Part shown: piece by piece, positions 42,878-50,816 of the stretch
Layout: the number at the start of each line of letters is the position of its first letter
How positions within the stretch are numbered: position 1 is the stretch's first letter
DNA from: Flavobacterium sp. NG2
GTDB lineage: Bacteria; Bacteroidota; Bacteroidia; Flavobacteriales; Flavobacteriaceae
Assembly: GCF_034119845.1 (NCBI RefSeq)
Contig: NZ_CP139420.1
Span: 1,776,001-1,840,000, forward strand
Direction: 5' to 3'
Length of the DNA: 64,000 nt
Translations under genes and position numbers: made by a program
The notes under the pieces: model-generated
The model's database searches: none
What the model was told of the DNA's origin: nothing
The model's input: only the letters and a program-made list of their open reading frames with translations

Positions 42878-44518
42878 ATGAAAAAGATATTAATAAATAC
42901 AATTGCCATTTTTACATTGCTATTGATGGTAAATTGCTCGAAAGATGATTATTCTTTTGGGAGTCTGACAGCTCCTTCAAATTTGAATATATCCTATGAA
43001 ATTATTGGAAAAACCACCACCACTCCTGTTGGTGACGGTACGGGTAAAGTAAAATTCACAGTGAAAGCAGATAATGCCATTTCCTATAAGTTAATTTTTG
43101 ACGACGGAACCACTGAGAATGCTCCTAACGGTGTATTTGAAAAACGTTTTACTAAAGTAGGAGTGAATACTTATAGGGTAACAGTTGTTGCCTCTGGGAC
43201 GGCTGGAATTACGACTAACACAACTGTCGATGTTGAGGTTTTGAGTACTTTTAGTGATGATGAAGCGGTTACTTTTTTAACGGGAGGAAATTCTAAAAAA
43301 TGGTATTTCTCAGCTTCAGAAGTAGGCCATTTAGGGGTAGGTCCTAATAATAGTGATGCTACTCAAAATTACTATGGATTTTGGTATCAAGCAGCAGCTT
43401 TTGAAAAAGCGGGTGATGCTAAAAGTAGTTGTTTGTATGATAATGTATTAACCTTTTCATTGGTAGGTGGTCAATTGAAGTATAGTTTAGATAATGGAGG
43501 AAACGCATTCTTTAATGCTGCTTTCTTAAGTGTAGGTGGTGGTTCAGGAAGTGAGGACTTATGTTTGAATTATACAGCTACGGGAACAAAATCAGTTTCG
43601 TTAAGCCCATCGGAGTCTGTTATTTTGAAGAATCCTAATGCAGCTACACAAACACGTGGTACGATGATCAATATTTCTGACGGTGGCTTTATGGGGTACT
43701 ATATAGGACAAAGTTCTTATGAGATATTGTCTCTTACCGAAAATAGAATGGTAGTGAGAGCAATTATGGGAGGAAATACAGGAATTGCTTGGTATCATAC
43801 TTTTACAACAACAAAACCATCACAATCGACAACTGATTATACCAATTTAGTTTGGTCAGATGAGTTTAATACTGATGGAGCTCCTGATACGGCCAAATGG
43901 ACCTATGATTTAGGTGCTGGCGGTTGGGGAAATAGCGAAGTTCAAACCTATACTAGTGCTACTGATAATGTGGTGGTTTCTGGAGGAACTTTAAAAATTA
44001 CTGCCAAAAAAGTTGGGTCTGGTTATACTTCAGCAAGATTGAAATCAGAGGGTAAATTCAAATTTACTTATGGTAAAATTGAGGTGAAAGCAAAATTGCC
44101 AGCTGGTGGTGGTACTTGGCCTGCCATTTGGATGCTTGGGTCGGATTATGCAACCAATACTTGGCCTGCTTGTGGTGAGATTGATATTATGGAACATAAG
44201 GGGAACGAACCTAATGTAATTCATGGTACTTTGCATTATCCTGGTCGTTCTGGAGGAAATGGAAACGGAAGTACTAAAACCATTACCAATGCTTCTTCTG
44301 AATTTCATATCTATAAAGCAATATGGAGTCCAGCAACTGTTAAAATTTATGTTGATGATGTCTTGTTTCATACCGTAGCGAATGATAGTTCATTGCCGTT
44401 CAACAAAGATTTCTTTATGATATTAAACGTGGCTATGGGCGGTACATTTGGAGGAACAATTGATTCTGCTTTCACTCAATCAGCAATGGAAGTTGATTAC
44501 GTAAGAGTGTATCAATAG
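42878..44518 (+). CDS. Lipid-anchored GH16 endo-beta-glucanase (laminarinase-like) with N-terminal PKD and extra domain
   Basis: 546 residues. The lipobox MVNC is followed by SKDD, an acidic surface-export-like signal. A PKD-like domain (about 30-125) and an additional domain of about 180 residues (130-310, FLTGGNSKKWYFSASEVGH onward) precede the GH16 domain (about 322-546). Catalytic residues lie in GEIDIME: E434 nucleophile, D436, E439 acid/base. The trailing EHKG and the WPAIWMLGSDY motif fit beta-1,3- or beta-1,3/1,4-glucanases rather than agarases or carrageenases. It cuts the polymer at the cell surface before SusCD import. Confidence 0.93.
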   Translation: MKKILINTIAIFTLLLMVNCSKDDYSFGSLTAPSNLNISYEIIGKTTTTPVGDGTGKVKFTVKADNAISYKLIFDDGTTENAPNGVFEKRFTKVGVNTYRVTVVASGTAGITTNTTVDVEVLSTFSDDEAVTFLTGGNSKKWYFSASEVGHLGVGPNNSDATQNYYGFWYQAAAFEKAGDAKSSCLYDNVLTFSLVGGQLKYSLDNGGNAFFNAAFLSVGGGSGSEDLCLNYTATGTKSVSLSPSESVILKNPNAATQTRGTMINISDGGFMGYYIGQSSYEILSLTENRMVVRAIMGGNTGIAWYHTFTTTKPSQSTTDYTNLVWSDEFNTDGAPDTAKWTYDLGAGGWGNSEVQTYTSATDNVVVSGGTLKITAKKVGSGYTSARLKSEGKFKFTYGKIEVKAKLPAGGGTWPAIWMLGSDYATNTWPACGEIDIMEHKGNEPNVIHGTLHYPGRSGGNGNGSTKTITNASSEFHIYKAIWSPATVKIYVDDVLFHTVANDSSLPFNKDFFMILNVAMGGTFGGTIDSAFTQSAMEVDYVRVYQ

Positions 44519-44536
44519 AGAATTATAAATAGTATT

Positions 44537-44565
44537 AAAAGGTCGATTTATTTCGGCCTTTTAAT
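44537..44565 (+). terminator. Weak terminator or attenuator inside the beta-glucan locus
   Basis: AAAAGGTCG pairs with CGGCCTTTT (one G-U pair) over an 8-base loop, with only a short T tract. It lies between the first GH16 and the GH3 gene and may reduce, not stop, downstream transcription. Confidence 0.5.
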
Positions 44566-44582
44566 TATAAAAATAGAAGAAA

Positions 44583-46883
44583 ATGAGAATAATAAAAAAG
44601 GTTTCATTTGTCGTCACTACCATTGTTCTATTCAGTTGTAGCAATAAAATAATCCAGCCAAAAGTTTCTTTTTCAAAAGAGAATCAATTAGAGAAAAGAG
44701 TAGATTCTCTTTTGAAATTGATGACTTTGGATGAAAAAATAGGGCAACTCAATCAATATAACGGTTTTTGGGAAATCACTGGGCCGACACCCAAAGAGGG
44801 GCAAGCAGCCAAAAAATACGAAGACCTGAAAAAAGGTTTAGTAGGTTCGATGCTGAATGTAAAAGGAGTTAAAGATATTAAGGCATTACAGAAAATTGCA
44901 GTAGAGGAAACCCGTTTGGGAATCCCACTTCTTTTTGGATTTGATGTTATTCATGGTTATAAAACCATCAGTCCAATTCCGCTAGCCGAAGCAGCAAGTT
45001 GGGATTTAGCTGAAATCAAAAAATCAGCGGCTATTGCTGCCGAAGAAGCGGCTTCAGTAGGGCTCAACTGGACTTTTGCTCCTATGGTGGATATTGCTCG
45101 TGATGCTCGCTGGGGTCGAGTAATGGAAGGTTCGGGTGAAGATCCGTATCTTGGGAGTCAAATTGCTGTTGCTCGTATACAAGGTTTTCAAGGAGAGGAT
45201 TTAAAAGCAAAGAACACTATTTTGGCTTGCGCCAAACATTTTGCAGGTTATGCTTTTGCCGAATCGGGTAGAGATTACAATACCGTAGATATAGGGGAGT
45301 CTACCTTGCAAAATATCGTTTTTCCTCCATTTAAAGCTTCGGTTGATGCGGGAGTAAGAACGTTTATGAATTCATTTAATGAGTTAAATGGAATACCAGC
45401 TACGGGAAACAAATATTTACAACGACAAATCTTGAAAGGGGATTGGAAATTTGATGGTTTTGTAGTTTCAGATTGGGGATCTATCAACGAAATGATTGCT
45501 CACGGTTATGCTAGGGATAATAAACAGGCTGCTGAGATTGCTATCAATGCAGGTTCAGATATGGATATGGAATCCAGTGCTTATGTGGCACATTTAGCCG
45601 AATTGGTAAAAGAAGGAAAAGTAAAAGAAAGCCTAATTGATGATGCTGCAAGACGAGTTTTAAAAGTGAAATTCGAATTAGGATTGTTTGATAATCCGTA
45701 TTTGTATTGTGATGAAAATTATGAGAAAGAAACAGTTGGCAAAAAAGCTTTTCATGACGGTGTTTTGGAAATGGCAAAAAAATCAATTGTTCTTTTAAAG
45801 AATGAAAAAGAGTTGTTGCCACTTAAAAAATCAGGTCAAAAAATAGTCTTGATTGGAGCCTTGGCCAATGATAAAACAAGTCCATTAGGAAGTTGGCGTA
45901 TAGCCGCCGATGATGAAACGGCTGTTTCAGTTCTTGAAGGAATGCAAAACTACAAAGGCAATCAATTGTCTTACGTTAAAGGGGCTAATGTTGCCGAAGG
46001 TAGAACGCAATTTGTTTGGGAAACAAAGATAAATAATACAGATAAAAGTGGCTTTCCTGCCGCAATTGCAGCTGCTAAAACGGCTGATGTAGTGGTAATG
46101 GTTTTGGGAGAACACGGTTTGCAATCAGGAGAGGGACGAAGTAGAACTGATATTGGCTTGCCGGGAGTACAACAAGAGTTATTAGAGGAAGTGTATAAAG
46201 TGAATACTAATATTGTATTGGTTTTAAATAACGGAAGACCATTGGCTATTCCGTGGGCTGATGAAAATATTCCTTCTATTGTCGAAGCTTGGCAATTAGG
46301 TACTCAAAGCGGAAATGCGATAGCACAGGTTTTGTATGGTGATTATAATCCAAGTGGTAAGTTACCCATGACTTTTCCTCGAAATGTAGGTCAAGTACCT
46401 ATTTACTACAATTACAAGAACACAGGACGCCCAGTGATGAATGAACCTGAAAGCGTTTTTTGGTCACATTATATCGACGAAAAAAATACGCCTCTGTATC
46501 CTTTTGGTTATGGATTGAGTTATACTCAGTTTGAGTACTCAAATTTAGAATTAAATCAAAAATCTTTTTCTGGAGAGGGTAGTATAGAAGTGACTGTAAC
46601 TGTGAAAAATACAGGGAAATATGCGGGTAAAGAGGTGGTTCAGTTGTATCTAAGAGATGTTTTTGCTTCTGTAACTCGTCCTGTAAAAGAATTGAAAGGA
46701 TTTGAAATGATTGAATTACAACCTAACGAAACAAAAAAAGTTCGTTTTACCATCAACAAAAAAACAATTGAGTTCTATACAGCAAATTCGAAATGGGAAG
46801 CTGAAGAAGGCGAATTTAAACTGTTTGTTGGAGGGAATTCTGTAAAAACGCTGGAAGCTGATTTTCAATATTTAAAAAATTAA
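44583..46883 (+). CDS. Glycoside hydrolase family 3 beta-glucosidase, lipoprotein
   Basis: 766 residues with a lipobox near the N-terminus (VLFSCSNK). Three domains of BglX-type GH3 enzymes: TIM barrel (about 45-370), with the nucleophile D297 in GFVVSDWGS and substrate residues in FAKHFAGYG-like CAKHFAGYAF; alpha/beta sandwich (about 395-610), with GEHGLQSGEGRSR; and a C-terminal fibronectin-III-like domain (about 665-755), with KNTGKYAGKEVVQLYL. It should hydrolyse beta-linked gluco-oligosaccharides, the products of the GH16 enzymes, to glucose. The next gene begins 3 bases after its stop. Confidence 0.95.
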   Translation: MRIIKKVSFVVTTIVLFSCSNKIIQPKVSFSKENQLEKRVDSLLKLMTLDEKIGQLNQYNGFWEITGPTPKEGQAAKKYEDLKKGLVGSMLNVKGVKDIKALQKIAVEETRLGIPLLFGFDVIHGYKTISPIPLAEAASWDLAEIKKSAAIAAEEAASVGLNWTFAPMVDIARDARWGRVMEGSGEDPYLGSQIAVARIQGFQGEDLKAKNTILACAKHFAGYAFAESGRDYNTVDIGESTLQNIVFPPFKASVDAGVRTFMNSFNELNGIPATGNKYLQRQILKGDWKFDGFVVSDWGSINEMIAHGYARDNKQAAEIAINAGSDMDMESSAYVAHLAELVKEGKVKESLIDDAARRVLKVKFELGLFDNPYLYCDENYEKETVGKKAFHDGVLEMAKKSIVLLKNEKELLPLKKSGQKIVLIGALANDKTSPLGSWRIAADDETAVSVLEGMQNYKGNQLSYVKGANVAEGRTQFVWETKINNTDKSGFPAAIAAAKTADVVVMVLGEHGLQSGEGRSRTDIGLPGVQQELLEEVYKVNTNIVLVLNNGRPLAIPWADENIPSIVEAWQLGTQSGNAIAQVLYGDYNPSGKLPMTFPRNVGQVPIYYNYKNTGRPVMNEPESVFWSHYIDEKNTPLYPFGYGLSYTQFEYSNLELNQKSFSGEGSIEVTVTVKNTGKYAGKEVVQLYLRDVFASVTRPVKELKGFEMIELQPNETKKVRFTINKKTIEFYTANSKWEAEEGEFKLFVGGNSVKTLEADFQYLKN

Positions 46884-46886
46884 AGG

Positions 46887-47642
46887 ATGAAAAGCTATTT
46901 ATTCCTGATTCTCATTACAACTCTGTCTTTTGCGCAGCCAAAAAGTAAAAAATTAGTATGGGAAGAAGATTTTAAAACGAAAGAACTAAACAATAAAAAT
47001 TGGAACATTGAACTAGGAGATGGATGCCCCAACTGCGGTTGGGGTAATAACGAAAGACAATTGTATACTAATGAAAACCATACATTAGTAAACGGGAAAT
47101 TAGTTATTACAGCCAAAAAAGAAGGAGATAAATACAGTTCAACTCGTATTACGACCAAAGGGAAAAAAGAATTTCAATATGGTTATATAGAAGCTAAAGC
47201 TAAATTACCTATTGGTCATGGAATTTGGCCAGCATTTTGGATGTTGGGGGCAAATATTGACCAAGTTGGATGGCCCAAATGTGGAGAAATAGACATCCTT
47301 GAATATGTGGGTAAAGAACCTAAAATGGTCTTTACATCCCTTCATACACAAGACAGCCATGGCAATACTGTCAATACAAAGAAAACTAGTATAGATAATA
47401 TTGAAGAAGGTTATCATTTGTATGCTATTGATTGGACAAAGGAAAAGATTGATTTCTTTGTAGATAATACATTGGTATATACGTTTAACCCTATCAATAA
47501 AACAGAAGCTATTTGGCCTTATAATCAACCTTTTTATTTGATAATTAATATGGCAATAGGAGGAAGTTTTGGAGGTCCAGAAGTGGATGACACCATTTTT
47601 CCGCAAGATTTTTGCATTGATTACATCAAAGTTTATCAGTAG
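46887..47642 (+). CDS. Secreted GH16 endo-beta-glucanase (laminarinase-like)
   Basis: 251 residues with a cleavable signal peptide (1-16, LSFAQ) and a single GH16 domain. Catalytic residues lie in GEIDILE: E134, D136, E139. WPAFWMLG and the C-terminal FCIDYIKVYQ strand are typical of bacterial laminarinases. A CPNCGWGNNE motif near residue 48 adds two cysteines, possibly a disulfide. Without lipobox or C-terminal sorting domain it is probably periplasmic or released, complementing the lipid-anchored GH16. It is the last gene of the operon, followed by a terminator. Confidence 0.93.
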   Translation: MKSYLFLILITTLSFAQPKSKKLVWEEDFKTKELNNKNWNIELGDGCPNCGWGNNERQLYTNENHTLVNGKLVITAKKEGDKYSSTRITTKGKKEFQYGYIEAKAKLPIGHGIWPAFWMLGANIDQVGWPKCGEIDILEYVGKEPKMVFTSLHTQDSHGNTVNTKKTSIDNIEEGYHLYAIDWTKEKIDFFVDNTLVYTFNPINKTEAIWPYNQPFYLIINMAIGGSFGGPEVDDTIFPQDFCIDYIKVYQ

Positions 47643-47667
47643 CTACAAAGCGCAATTTTGCAATTTA

Positions 47668-47718
47668 GAAAAGCAATTCCTCTGTGTTTCAAACATTTTA
47701 GAAGGAGTTGCTTTTTTT
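47668..47718 (+). terminator. Terminator at the end of the beta-glucan locus
   Basis: AAAGCAATTCC pairs with GGAGTTGCTTT with one wobble, followed by a T run. Confidence 0.75.
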
Positions 47719-47746
47719 GGTTATTTATATTTTTATTAGCATAAAT

Positions 47747-47778
47747 TTGTTTTTTAGAATAAATATTTGTTAAATTTG
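47747..47778 (+). promoter_or_regulatory. Promoter of the ECF sigma factor gene
   Basis: TTG at 47747-47749, a 21-base spacer, then TAAATTTG at 47771-47778, giving a leader of about 85 bases before the ATG at 47871. Confidence 0.55.
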
Positions 47779-47870
47779 GTAAACGAATTAACAGTAAAAA
47801 CACCTAGCCTATACAATAAAAATACTTTTTTAGAAATAAACTCCAGTAAAACTAACTAAAAGGTATAATT

Positions 47871-48455
47871 ATGGCTATTGTAGAACTCTCAGATGCTGTG
47901 CTCGTAAAAGATTATGTAGCAGGGAACGAAAAAGCCTTGGAAGTATTAATCAAAAGACACCAATCACGTATTTACGGATTTATCTATTCAAAAATTTCTG
48001 ATACAGATATTTCAAATGATATTTTTCAAGACACTTTTATCAAGGTAATTAAAACGTTAAAATCCAATTCATATAATGAAGAAGGGAAATTTCTCCCATG
48101 GGTAATGCGTATAGCGCACAATCTAATCATAGATCATTTTCGCAAAAACAAAAAAATGCCCCTATTTCGCGAAACTGAGGAATTCTCTATTTTTTCGATT
48201 ATGAGTGATGAGGAACTGAATATCGAGAATAAAATAATTCTAGAACAAGTAGAAACTGATGTTCGAAAATTATTAGAAGAACTTCCAGCTGACCAAAAAG
48301 AAGTGCTCGTAATGCGCATGTATCAAGACATGAGTTTTAAAGAGATTTCTGAAATTACAGGTGTGAGTATCAATACCTCCTTAGGTAGAATGCGCTACGC
48401 CTTAATGAATTTGAGAAAGGTAATTGATAAGCATCAAGTTATTTTAACTAATTAA
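47871..48455 (+). CDS. ECF-type RNA polymerase sigma factor
   Basis: 194 residues with sigma region 2 (about 25-95; ISNDIFQDTFIKVIKTLK and FLPWVMRIAHNLIIDHFRKNKK) and region 4 (about 130-185; LPADQKEVLVMRMYQDMSFKEISEITGVSINT). Region 3 is absent, as in extracytoplasmic-function sigma factors. No anti-sigma factor or TonB receptor gene follows in the same direction; only a 46-codon ORF does. Target genes cannot be predicted from the window. Confidence 0.93.
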   Translation: MAIVELSDAVLVKDYVAGNEKALEVLIKRHQSRIYGFIYSKISDTDISNDIFQDTFIKVIKTLKSNSYNEEGKFLPWVMRIAHNLIIDHFRKNKKMPLFRETEEFSIFSIMSDEELNIENKIILEQVETDVRKLLEELPADQKEVLVMRMYQDMSFKEISEITGVSINTSLGRMRYALMNLRKVIDKHQVILTN

Positions 48456-48504
48456 CAATATTTAAATAAAAATCTCGTTGTAGTATAAATTTAAATACTA
48501 CACT

Positions 48505-48645
48505 ATGCCAAAAATTTACTCAAAAAATGTTGTTCCAAAAACATTAAAACCTAAAAAAGAAGTCGTTTCTTTTTTATTGAATTACTCAAAAGCATTACGT
48601 ATTTTGAAGGTTCAGAATAATAGTATTGAAGTTATTTCAAACTGA
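48505..48645 (+). CDS. Short ORF downstream of the sigma factor gene, unknown function
   Basis: 46 codons with an ATG at 48505 and a TGA at 48643-48645, 49 bases after the sigma gene stop and before a terminator. The peptide is basic in the first half (MPKIYSKNVVPKTLKPKK) and then reads EVVSFLLNYSKALRILKVQ, an amphipathic helix-like stretch. Its placement between the sigma gene and its terminator supports translation as the second gene of that transcript. I do not recognise a family with certainty. Confidence 0.5.
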   Translation: MPKIYSKNVVPKTLKPKKEVVSFLLNYSKALRILKVQNNSIEVISN

Positions 48646-48660
48646 TTTTTTGCCCCAATT

Positions 48661-48698
48661 AAATCACTAATTTGACTATTCGAATTAGTGATTTTATT
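48661..48698. terminator. Bidirectional terminator between the short ORF and nth
   Basis: AAATCACTAATT pairs with AATTAGTGATTT over a 10-base loop, followed by T-rich sequence. It overlaps the nth stop codon slightly. Confidence 0.75.
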
Positions 48699-49344
48699 TT
48701 TTATAATAGTCATCAATTACTGTTTTTCGGCCAATGGTTCTCGTGATAATATCTTTCTCCAAATCCCATCCTCGAGCAGGTGAATATTCTCGTCCGTACC
48801 AAATAATTTGAAGATGTAAATCGTTCCAAATTTCTTCAGGAAAAATACGTTTAGCATCTTTTTCCGTTTGTTGTACATTCTTGCCGTTAGTCAAATTCCA
48901 ACGATACATCAAGCGATGAATATGCGTGTCAACAGGAAAAGCAGGAACCCCAAAAGCCTGTGACATCACCACACTCGCCGTTTTATGCCCTACAGCAGGT
49001 AGTTCTTCAAGTGCTTCAAAACTCTGAGGAACCTCACCGTTATGTTTTTCAATTAAAATCTGTGATAAACCATGAATTCCCTTCGATTTCATTGGCGAAA
49101 GTCCGCAAGGACGAATGATTTCCTTGATTTCCTCTACCGACATTTTAACCATATCATACGGATTGTCAGCCTTCGCAAACAGCAAAGGGGTAATCTGATT
49201 GACACGTACATCAGTACACTGCGCTGATAATAAAACCGCAATCAGTAAGGTATAAGGGTCTTTATGGTCAAGTGGAATCGGAATCGTGGGATATAATTCT
49301 TTTAACGTATTTATAACAAATGTTACACGCTCTTGCTTCGTCAT
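48694..49344 (-). CDS. nth: Endonuclease III family DNA glycosylase lacking the Fe-S cluster cysteines
   Basis: 216 residues, the standard length. The helix-hairpin-helix/GPD core is intact: LPAVGHKTA carries the catalytic lysine and VDTHIHR the catalytic aspartate, and SAQCTDVRVN is typical. The enzyme removes oxidised pyrimidines from DNA and cuts the abasic site. The four-cysteine loop that binds a [4Fe-4S] cluster near the C-terminus in E. coli Nth is missing; the region reads IIWYGREYSPARGWDLEKD and contains no cysteine. The gene is a single transcription unit, convergent with the sigma factor gene. Confidence 0.92.
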   Translation of the reverse strand: MTKQERVTFVINTLKELYPTIPIPLDHKDPYTLLIAVLLSAQCTDVRVNQITPLLFAKADNPYDMVKMSVEEIKEIIRPCGLSPMKSKGIHGLSQILIEKHNGEVPQSFEALEELPAVGHKTASVVMSQAFGVPAFPVDTHIHRLMYRWNLTNGKNVQQTEKDAKRIFPEEIWNDLHLQIIWYGREYSPARGWDLEKDIITRTIGRKTVIDDYYKK

Positions 49345-49425
49345 TTTAGTAATTTTATGGAATGTAAAAATAGCATAAAAAGTACAATGCGCCTAATCCA
49401 GCTGTACGTTACAAGTCCTCCTTCA

Positions 49426-49500
49426 AAAACCTTTTTTTCTAAGGTCAAAAAGGAGCTTCCTATCGGTCGCTCTTTTTGACCAAGAAAAAAATAGGTTTTT
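49426..49500. repeat. Long inverted repeat in the nth-bcp intergenic region
   Basis: GGTCAAAAAGG (49443-49453) with a following AGC pairs with GCTCTTTTTGACC (49469-49481), and outer AAAACCTTTTTTT/AAAAAAATAGGTTTT arms extend the structure. The inner stem alone could act as a terminator-like hairpin. The 329-base gap between nth and bcp also holds the bcp promoter and a heptamer array. Confidence 0.65.
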
Positions 49501-49539
49501 TCAGTCCGGGCTTTCCACTACCATCTGGGGCATTTTACC

Positions 49540-49547
49540 TATTTTTG
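49540..49547 (+). promoter_or_regulatory. -7 promoter box for bcp
   Basis: TATTTTTG, giving an expected leader of about 120 bases that contains the heptamer array. Confidence 0.45.
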
Positions 49548-49610
49548 TGAAAGCATGACTTGGGATATAAGCTAAGAGTTAGCTGTACTCATATCTTGAA
49601 AGTAGGTTAA

Positions 49611-49659
49611 CTTGAAACTTGAAACCTGAAACTTGAAACCTGAAACCTGAAACCTGAAA
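49611..49659 (+). repeat. Tandem heptanucleotide repeat, seven copies of CYTGAAA
   Basis: Seven consecutive copies of CTTGAAA or CCTGAAA end 14 bases before the bcp ATG. The copy pattern is T, T, C, T, C, C, C at the second base of the unit. Confidence 0.85.
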
Positions 49660-49673
49660 CAAAAAATCAAACT

Positions 49674-50129
49674 ATGACAACACTTAAAAAAGGCGATAAA
49701 GCACCCGAATTTTGGGGAATTGACCAAGATGGAAAAGTTCATGAATTAGCCAATTACAAAGGAAAAAAATTAGTAGTTTTCTTTTACCCAAAAGCCAGCA
49801 CTCCTGGATGTACTGCCGAAGCCTGTGATTTAAGAGATAATTTTGAACGCTTTCAAGCGAATAATTATGCTATAATTGGAGTTAGTGCTGATTCGGCCAA
49901 AGCACAAGCCAAATTCAAAGAAAAATATCATTTCCCATTTCCCTTATTGGCCGATGAAGACAAAGAAGTCATTGAAGCTTTTGGCGTTTGGGGGCCTAAA
50001 AAATTCATGGGACGCGAGTATGATGGAATTCATAGAACAACCTTTATCATCGACGAAAACGGAATCATTGAAGAAGTAATCGAAAAGGTGAAAACTAAAG
50101 AGCACGCTGCTCAAATTTTAAAGGAATAA
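49674..50129 (+). CDS. bcp: Thioredoxin-dependent thiol peroxidase (Bcp/PrxQ)
   Basis: 151 residues, the normal size for PrxQ-type peroxiredoxins. The peroxidatic cysteine is in FFYPKASTPGCTAEACDLRDN, which also holds a second cysteine five residues later, the usual resolving position. It reduces hydrogen and alkyl peroxides in the cytoplasm. WGPKKFMGREYDGIHRTTFIID is the conserved C-terminal stretch. A seven-copy heptamer array sits immediately ahead of the start codon. Confidence 0.96.
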   Translation: MTTLKKGDKAPEFWGIDQDGKVHELANYKGKKLVVFFYPKASTPGCTAEACDLRDNFERFQANNYAIIGVSADSAKAQAKFKEKYHFPFPLLADEDKEVIEAFGVWGPKKFMGREYDGIHRTTFIIDENGIIEEVIEKVKTKEHAAQILKE

Positions 50130-50130
50130 A

Positions 50131-50175
50131 AAAAAACAGAAAGCCTTCTCGATTAAGAGGAGGCTTTCTGTTTTT
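50131..50175. terminator. Bidirectional terminator after bcp
   Basis: AAAACAGAAAGCCT and AGGCTTTCTGTTTT form a long stem bounded by A and T runs, serving both bcp and the convergent lipoprotein gene. Confidence 0.88.
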
Positions 50176-50198
50176 ATATCAATCAAGAAGCGATTAAT

Positions 50199-50816
50199 CT
50201 ACATTTTTGTGAATTTCCCCGATGGATTCATCTTGTATTTTACAACTTCACTAATGGTGTCGTTTACTTTTTTGTTTCCTATTATATCACCAGCTTCGTT
50301 AAAAATTAAACTTTCTACAGCTACTTTTTTAATTTCAATAGTGCGATTGGAACGGATAGTGAAATTTCGATAATATTCGGTTTCAAAAGTAAATCGGCAG
50401 TCTAATAATAATGCATCTTTTTGTTTTCCAGAAACATAACTGTTCAATTGTACATTCAAAACTTTAGCGTCATTTTCGCCATAACTGTTATAGGCAAGAA
50501 CCTTATAGTGTATCGTGTCAATATCAAATGTATGGACGAGATAATAATCAAAAGAAGGAGATTTTATATAATCAAAATCATTTTCTTTTAACGGAAATGT
50601 TATTTCATCTGGAGTGAATTTTTGGTTATCCTTTAAGCCAACAATTTTATATTCAATAAGCTCTTCATCGAATTTAAAGTAGGGTGCTATTGCTTTAGAA
50701 TCATAAATTAGGGTTGTAGTATCTTGTTTAACTTCCTTAGAAATTATAGGTTTTTCGGTCTCTTTTTTACAAGAAAAAAAGACTGCTAGTGTCATTAGAA
50801 AGGCTATTTTTTTCAT
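50199..50816 (-). CDS. Lipoprotein of unknown function, paired with the metallopeptidase-like gene
   Basis: 205 residues with a short lipoprotein signal (MKKIAFLMTLAVFFSC, lipid cysteine at 16) followed by KKETEKP. The mature part looks beta-rich, with many tyrosines and aspartates (for example FDYYLVHTFDIDTIHYKVLA), and has no catalytic motif. Its ATG overlaps the stop of the upstream metallopeptidase-like gene by 4 bases (ATGA), so the two are translationally coupled. A membrane-anchored partner or immunity protein for that peptidase is possible; this is inference from layout. Confidence 0.75.
   Translation of the reverse strand: MKKIAFLMTLAVFFSCKKETEKPIISKEVKQDTTTLIYDSKAIAPYFKFDEELIEYKIVGLKDNQKFTPDEITFPLKENDFDYIKSPSFDYYLVHTFDIDTIHYKVLAYNSYGENDAKVLNVQLNSYVSGKQKDALLLDCRFTFETEYYRNFTIRSNRTIEIKKVAVESLIFNEAGDIIGNKKVNDTISEVVKYKMNPSGKFTKM

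Noticed and set aside
49482..49560. Third copy of the GC-rich hairpin repeat
   Set aside because: Only a loose resemblance (CTACCATCTGGGGC against CTTCCATCAGGGCT); the 10-bp stem is missing.
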